From positions 434,001 through 498,000 of the forward strand of contig NZ_JQED01000055.1 of assembly GCF_000764225.1 (NCBI RefSeq): DNA of 64,000 nt. The letters run 5' to 3'. This document shows, in pieces, positions 62,901 to 64,000 of this stretch (the first letter of the stretch is position 1; the number at the start of each line of letters is the position of its first letter). The notes under the pieces were generated by a model. That model saw only the letters and a list, made by a program, of their open reading frames with translations, was not told the origin of the DNA and did not search any database. The stretch is from Colwellia psychrerythraea. GTDB taxonomy: Bacteria; Pseudomonadota; Gammaproteobacteria; Enterobacterales; Alteromonadaceae. The position numbers and the translations under genes are program-made.

Positions 62901-63553
62901 ATGATGCTGTTTTGCTAGGCAGCGGAGATAGATCGAACCCGATAGGTAAAGACACTGATGATATGTTCTTTATGATCAAAGATAATAATATAAAAACACT
63001 GCAATTCACATCTGATAGTGTACCGCCTTTGCCAACAGATCCGATAAAATTAGGAGATTTAGCTGATTTTAGTCTAAACCCTTTTGCAGCGACTCTAACT
63101 TCGCAGCAAAAAGAGACATTAGCACTTGCAGTGAGTTTGAAATCAGGCTGGTTTATCAAATTAGGAGAACAAGGTCTTGGGGAAAAAAGTTCATCTGCAG
63201 CCATAGTTATTAATAATGTGGTTTATTTTACAACCTATACACCAGCCGCTTCGTCAGCTGCAAGTTCAGGTACTTGTGATATTCCTACGGGTAGCGGTTG
63301 GTTGTATGCAGTGGATTTAGCTCTTGGAGTTAATAAGTATAACTGGGCAGATGAATCTGAAAGTAGTGATGATAGAAAAACGTTGATTAGTGATCAATTT
63401 TTAGGTTCTCCCACGCTTATAGTAACTAAAACGCTGAACTCAGATACGAATACACTTGAGCCAGAGGGAAATATTATTGTCGGACGTGAAATAGTCCCAG
63501 TAGGGTTTACATTGCAAACCTTAAGAACTTACCTTTATGTGACCGAGGATTAG
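59954..63553 (+). CDS. pilY1: Type IV pilus tip adhesin/assembly protein PilY1
   Basis: Large secreted tip-associated protein of 1199 residues. After a signal peptide the N-terminal von Willebrand A-like part has a MIDAS motif (Asp60-Thr-Ser-Gly-Ser) in IIFDTSGSM. The C-terminal part is a quinoprotein-like beta-propeller (VFGDPLHSKPVVINYGNN, AVGTNHGVLHMFEDND). Two calcium-loop motifs are visible: D751-G-N-G-N-G-I-V-D759 and D896-S-D-G-D-G-L-T-D904; the second corresponds to the DxDxDG loop that controls pilus retraction in P. aeruginosa PilY1. It may act in adhesion and surface sensing. Confidence 0.94.
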   Translation: MNLSQKVNRQFKACMNITAGFFSTFLLLASSASYSDDTELYVSGTIEQAASRPKILIIFDTSGSMTREDATFVEPYDNTREYAAGPSSTAASENYIYYIKDPGTNPELPIPDIDSENRRFADSINGCQTARGILDTQGVYSGKVRRYHNGDLKWKNLPTDNGSAINVLDCHEDVTQLNANNGEHKDGTVLPDGYPINYQSSSGSPVYYTTSATDADSGGWGKLVTLYSANYLRWYHYHRVPAARSRIEVAKESVTNLINSAPGVDFGLQIFNRNGNGGRVIHGIQQTTGSAKTDLLNFVADNDHVNNLVAKGSTPLTESLYESYQYLSGKAVWYGDDSVNDDTDKNPDRDETIESGSNYKKPFDACDETIYVVMISDGEPTNDHQADGYMSSIPATGQETITAADSFSWTVGSNSHYSYLPALAGWMHRNDIHPTSAGIQNAEVYTIGFGADIQTAAPVLAETATRGGGQYFPATDSASLTAALTNVLANIDPTNNTLTSASVASNNFDRTETLDSVYYAMFEPTRLPRWQGNLKKYKVTNGVQKGANGITAVLQSTGHFADNVQSYWSSSVDGDSVARGGVAEMLTKSTSRVIYSDLAGNNGLVALTYAAATNSSNSSKYSTPAKLATILGVTNDEASIQASLDWINGRDVDDEDEDEVRTENRQDVFGDPLHSKPVVINYGNNVIRIAVGTNHGVLHMFEDNDATNTIKENWAFMPSEFLPNIPILRDNLATSDKVYGIDGVITSHIIDGNGNGIVDGDDKVWLFFGYRRGGSSYYAMDVTDPDNPFVMWTIVGGNGGTSGFSELGQTWSQPKVTYSKLNLSGNVAKPVLVFGGGYTPSKDSHSIGGTGDADSKGKAIYMVDAEDGTPLWKLVSGGDTGFGGTDSIPSSIATLDSDGDGLTDRLYAGDTGGNVWRIDMPGSDKAKFSVFKLAELGGVASNAVDRRFFSEPSVVRAYITETIDSGKKDSEGESIIVQQDVPYDAVLLGSGDRSNPIGKDTDDMFFMIKDNNIKTLQFTSDSVPPLPTDPIKLGDLADFSLNPFAATLTSQQKETLALAVSLKSGWFIKLGEQGLGEKSSSAAIVINNVVYFTTYTPAASSAASSGTCDIPTGSGWLYAVDLALGVNKYNWADESESSDDRKTLISDQFLGSPTLIVTKTLNSDTNTLEPEGNIIVGREIVPVGFTLQTLRTYLYVTED

Positions 63554-63557
63554 ATTA

Positions 63558-63992
63558 ATGAAAAATAATAGTAAAAATATGGGGGGAACTCAATGGAAAA
63601 AATCTGCAGGTTTTACCCTATTGGAATTAATGTTTACCGTTGCTATTGTTGGTTTATTATCAATAGTAGCTTATCCTTCTTATAGTGATTTTGTTGTGCG
63701 CTCTAATCGAGCGGAGGCTCCTCGAGAGTTAGTTCGGTTAGCTAATTTGCAAGAGCAGCTATTTGTTGATAGTAGGGCTTATACGACTAATATCAGCGAT
63801 TTAGGCGTTGGTTCTACGGCTATCTATGAAACACCCAGTCATAATTATAAAATTTCAGCAACGGTAGTTGATAATACTTTTACTTTAACTGCTAATGCTC
63901 AGGGTAGTCAGAAAACAAAGGATACGGATTGTATTAAAATTGAAATAACCGATACAGGTAAAAAAACCCCCATTGGCTGTTGGGAAGGATAA
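63558..63992 (+). CDS. pilE: Type IV pilin PilE
   Basis: Type IV pilin-like protein of 144 residues. Cleavage is expected after Gly18 (SAG), followed by FTLLELMFTVAIVGLLSIVA with Glu5. The soluble part contains AEAPRELVRLANLQEQLFVDSRAYT, and the C-terminus carries a Cys pair (DTDCIKIEI, PIGCWEG) that probably forms the D-region disulfide. It starts 4 bp after pilY1 and is the last complete gene of the minor pilin operon. Confidence 0.93.
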   Translation: MKNNSKNMGGTQWKKSAGFTLLELMFTVAIVGLLSIVAYPSYSDFVVRSNRAEAPRELVRLANLQEQLFVDSRAYTTNISDLGVGSTAIYETPSHNYKISATVVDNTFTLTANAQGSQKTKDTDCIKIEITDTGKKTPIGCWEG

Positions 63993-63993
63993 T

Positions 63994-64000
63994 ATGAATA
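63994..64000 (+). CDS. Possible start of a further gene, truncated by the window edge
   Basis: ATG at 63994 begins one base after the PilE stop, with GGAAGG about 5 nt upstream, but only 7 nt remain in the window. A further pilin gene such as fimT/fimU would fit the operon, but nothing can be said about the product. Confidence 0.3.

Overview
This window is ordinary chromosome from an AT-rich marine gammaproteobacterium. The gene set and order point to the Alteromonadales, most likely Colwellia or a close relative. The supporting evidence is the rpsT / murJ-ribF-ileS-lspA-fkpB block, tsaB-fadD linkage, RdgC, a VolA/Pla-1-type lipase lipoprotein, a PilVWXY1E minor-pilin operon, and many U-rich intrinsic terminators. 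I saw no tRNA, rRNA, CRISPR array, phage or intact transposase gene. The one mobile-looking element is a 277-bp MITE-like repeat.

Left part (1-17.3 kb). A vitamin B12 ABC ATPase runs off the left edge behind a cobalamin riboswitch. Next come two complementary bacterioferritin subunits and a Fur-box-controlled Bfd, an M13 lipoprotein peptidase, and a fused ThrE-type exporter. A small sugar-acid catabolic cluster follows (class II aldolase/adducin, enolase-superfamily dehydratase, lactonase-like amidohydrolase, SDR). The section ends with a DUF3010 protein, a large acyl-CoA dehydrogenase, a PAS-type chemoreceptor and an M49-like lipoprotein peptidase.

Middle (17.4-29.9 kb). This is the housekeeping block rpsT, murJ, ribF, ileS, lspA, fkpB, followed by tsaB, an M50-type membrane peptidase, an alpha/beta hydrolase, fadD and a YciK-type SDR. 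In many gammaproteobacteria fkpB is followed directly by ispH and then the minor pilins. Here those genes sit about 31 kb downstream, so the conserved block is split.

Intervening segment (29.9-56.1 kb). It holds a VolA-like lipase, SohB, a dicarboxylate/amino-acid symporter, a Big-1 repeat lipoprotein, an arginase-family ureohydrolase, topA, two uncharacterised proteins, cysB, a YfhL ferredoxin next to the U32 tRNA-hydroxylation protein TrhP, an HDOD protein, rdgC and an orphan sensor kinase. It ends with a phosphate-starvation module (porin, phoB, phoR, pstS). Each of the three Pho transcription units starts with 11-bp-periodic Pho boxes and a -10-like hexamer exactly 6 nt downstream. The MITE-like element lies at the end of this segment, 39 bp before ispH.

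Right end (56.1-64 kb). ispH, then pilV-pilW-pilX-pilY1-pilE, with another gene possibly beginning at the edge. PilW carries an unusual Ala/Asp-rich low-complexity insertion, and PilY1 has a vWA MIDAS motif and two calcium-loop motifs.

I did not find an unmistakable new system. The observations I rate highest are the split-function bacterioferritin pair, the MITE at the ispH junction with the broken synteny, the Pho promoters with shared geometry, the sugar-acid cluster with a non-canonical aldolase, and the PilW insertion.
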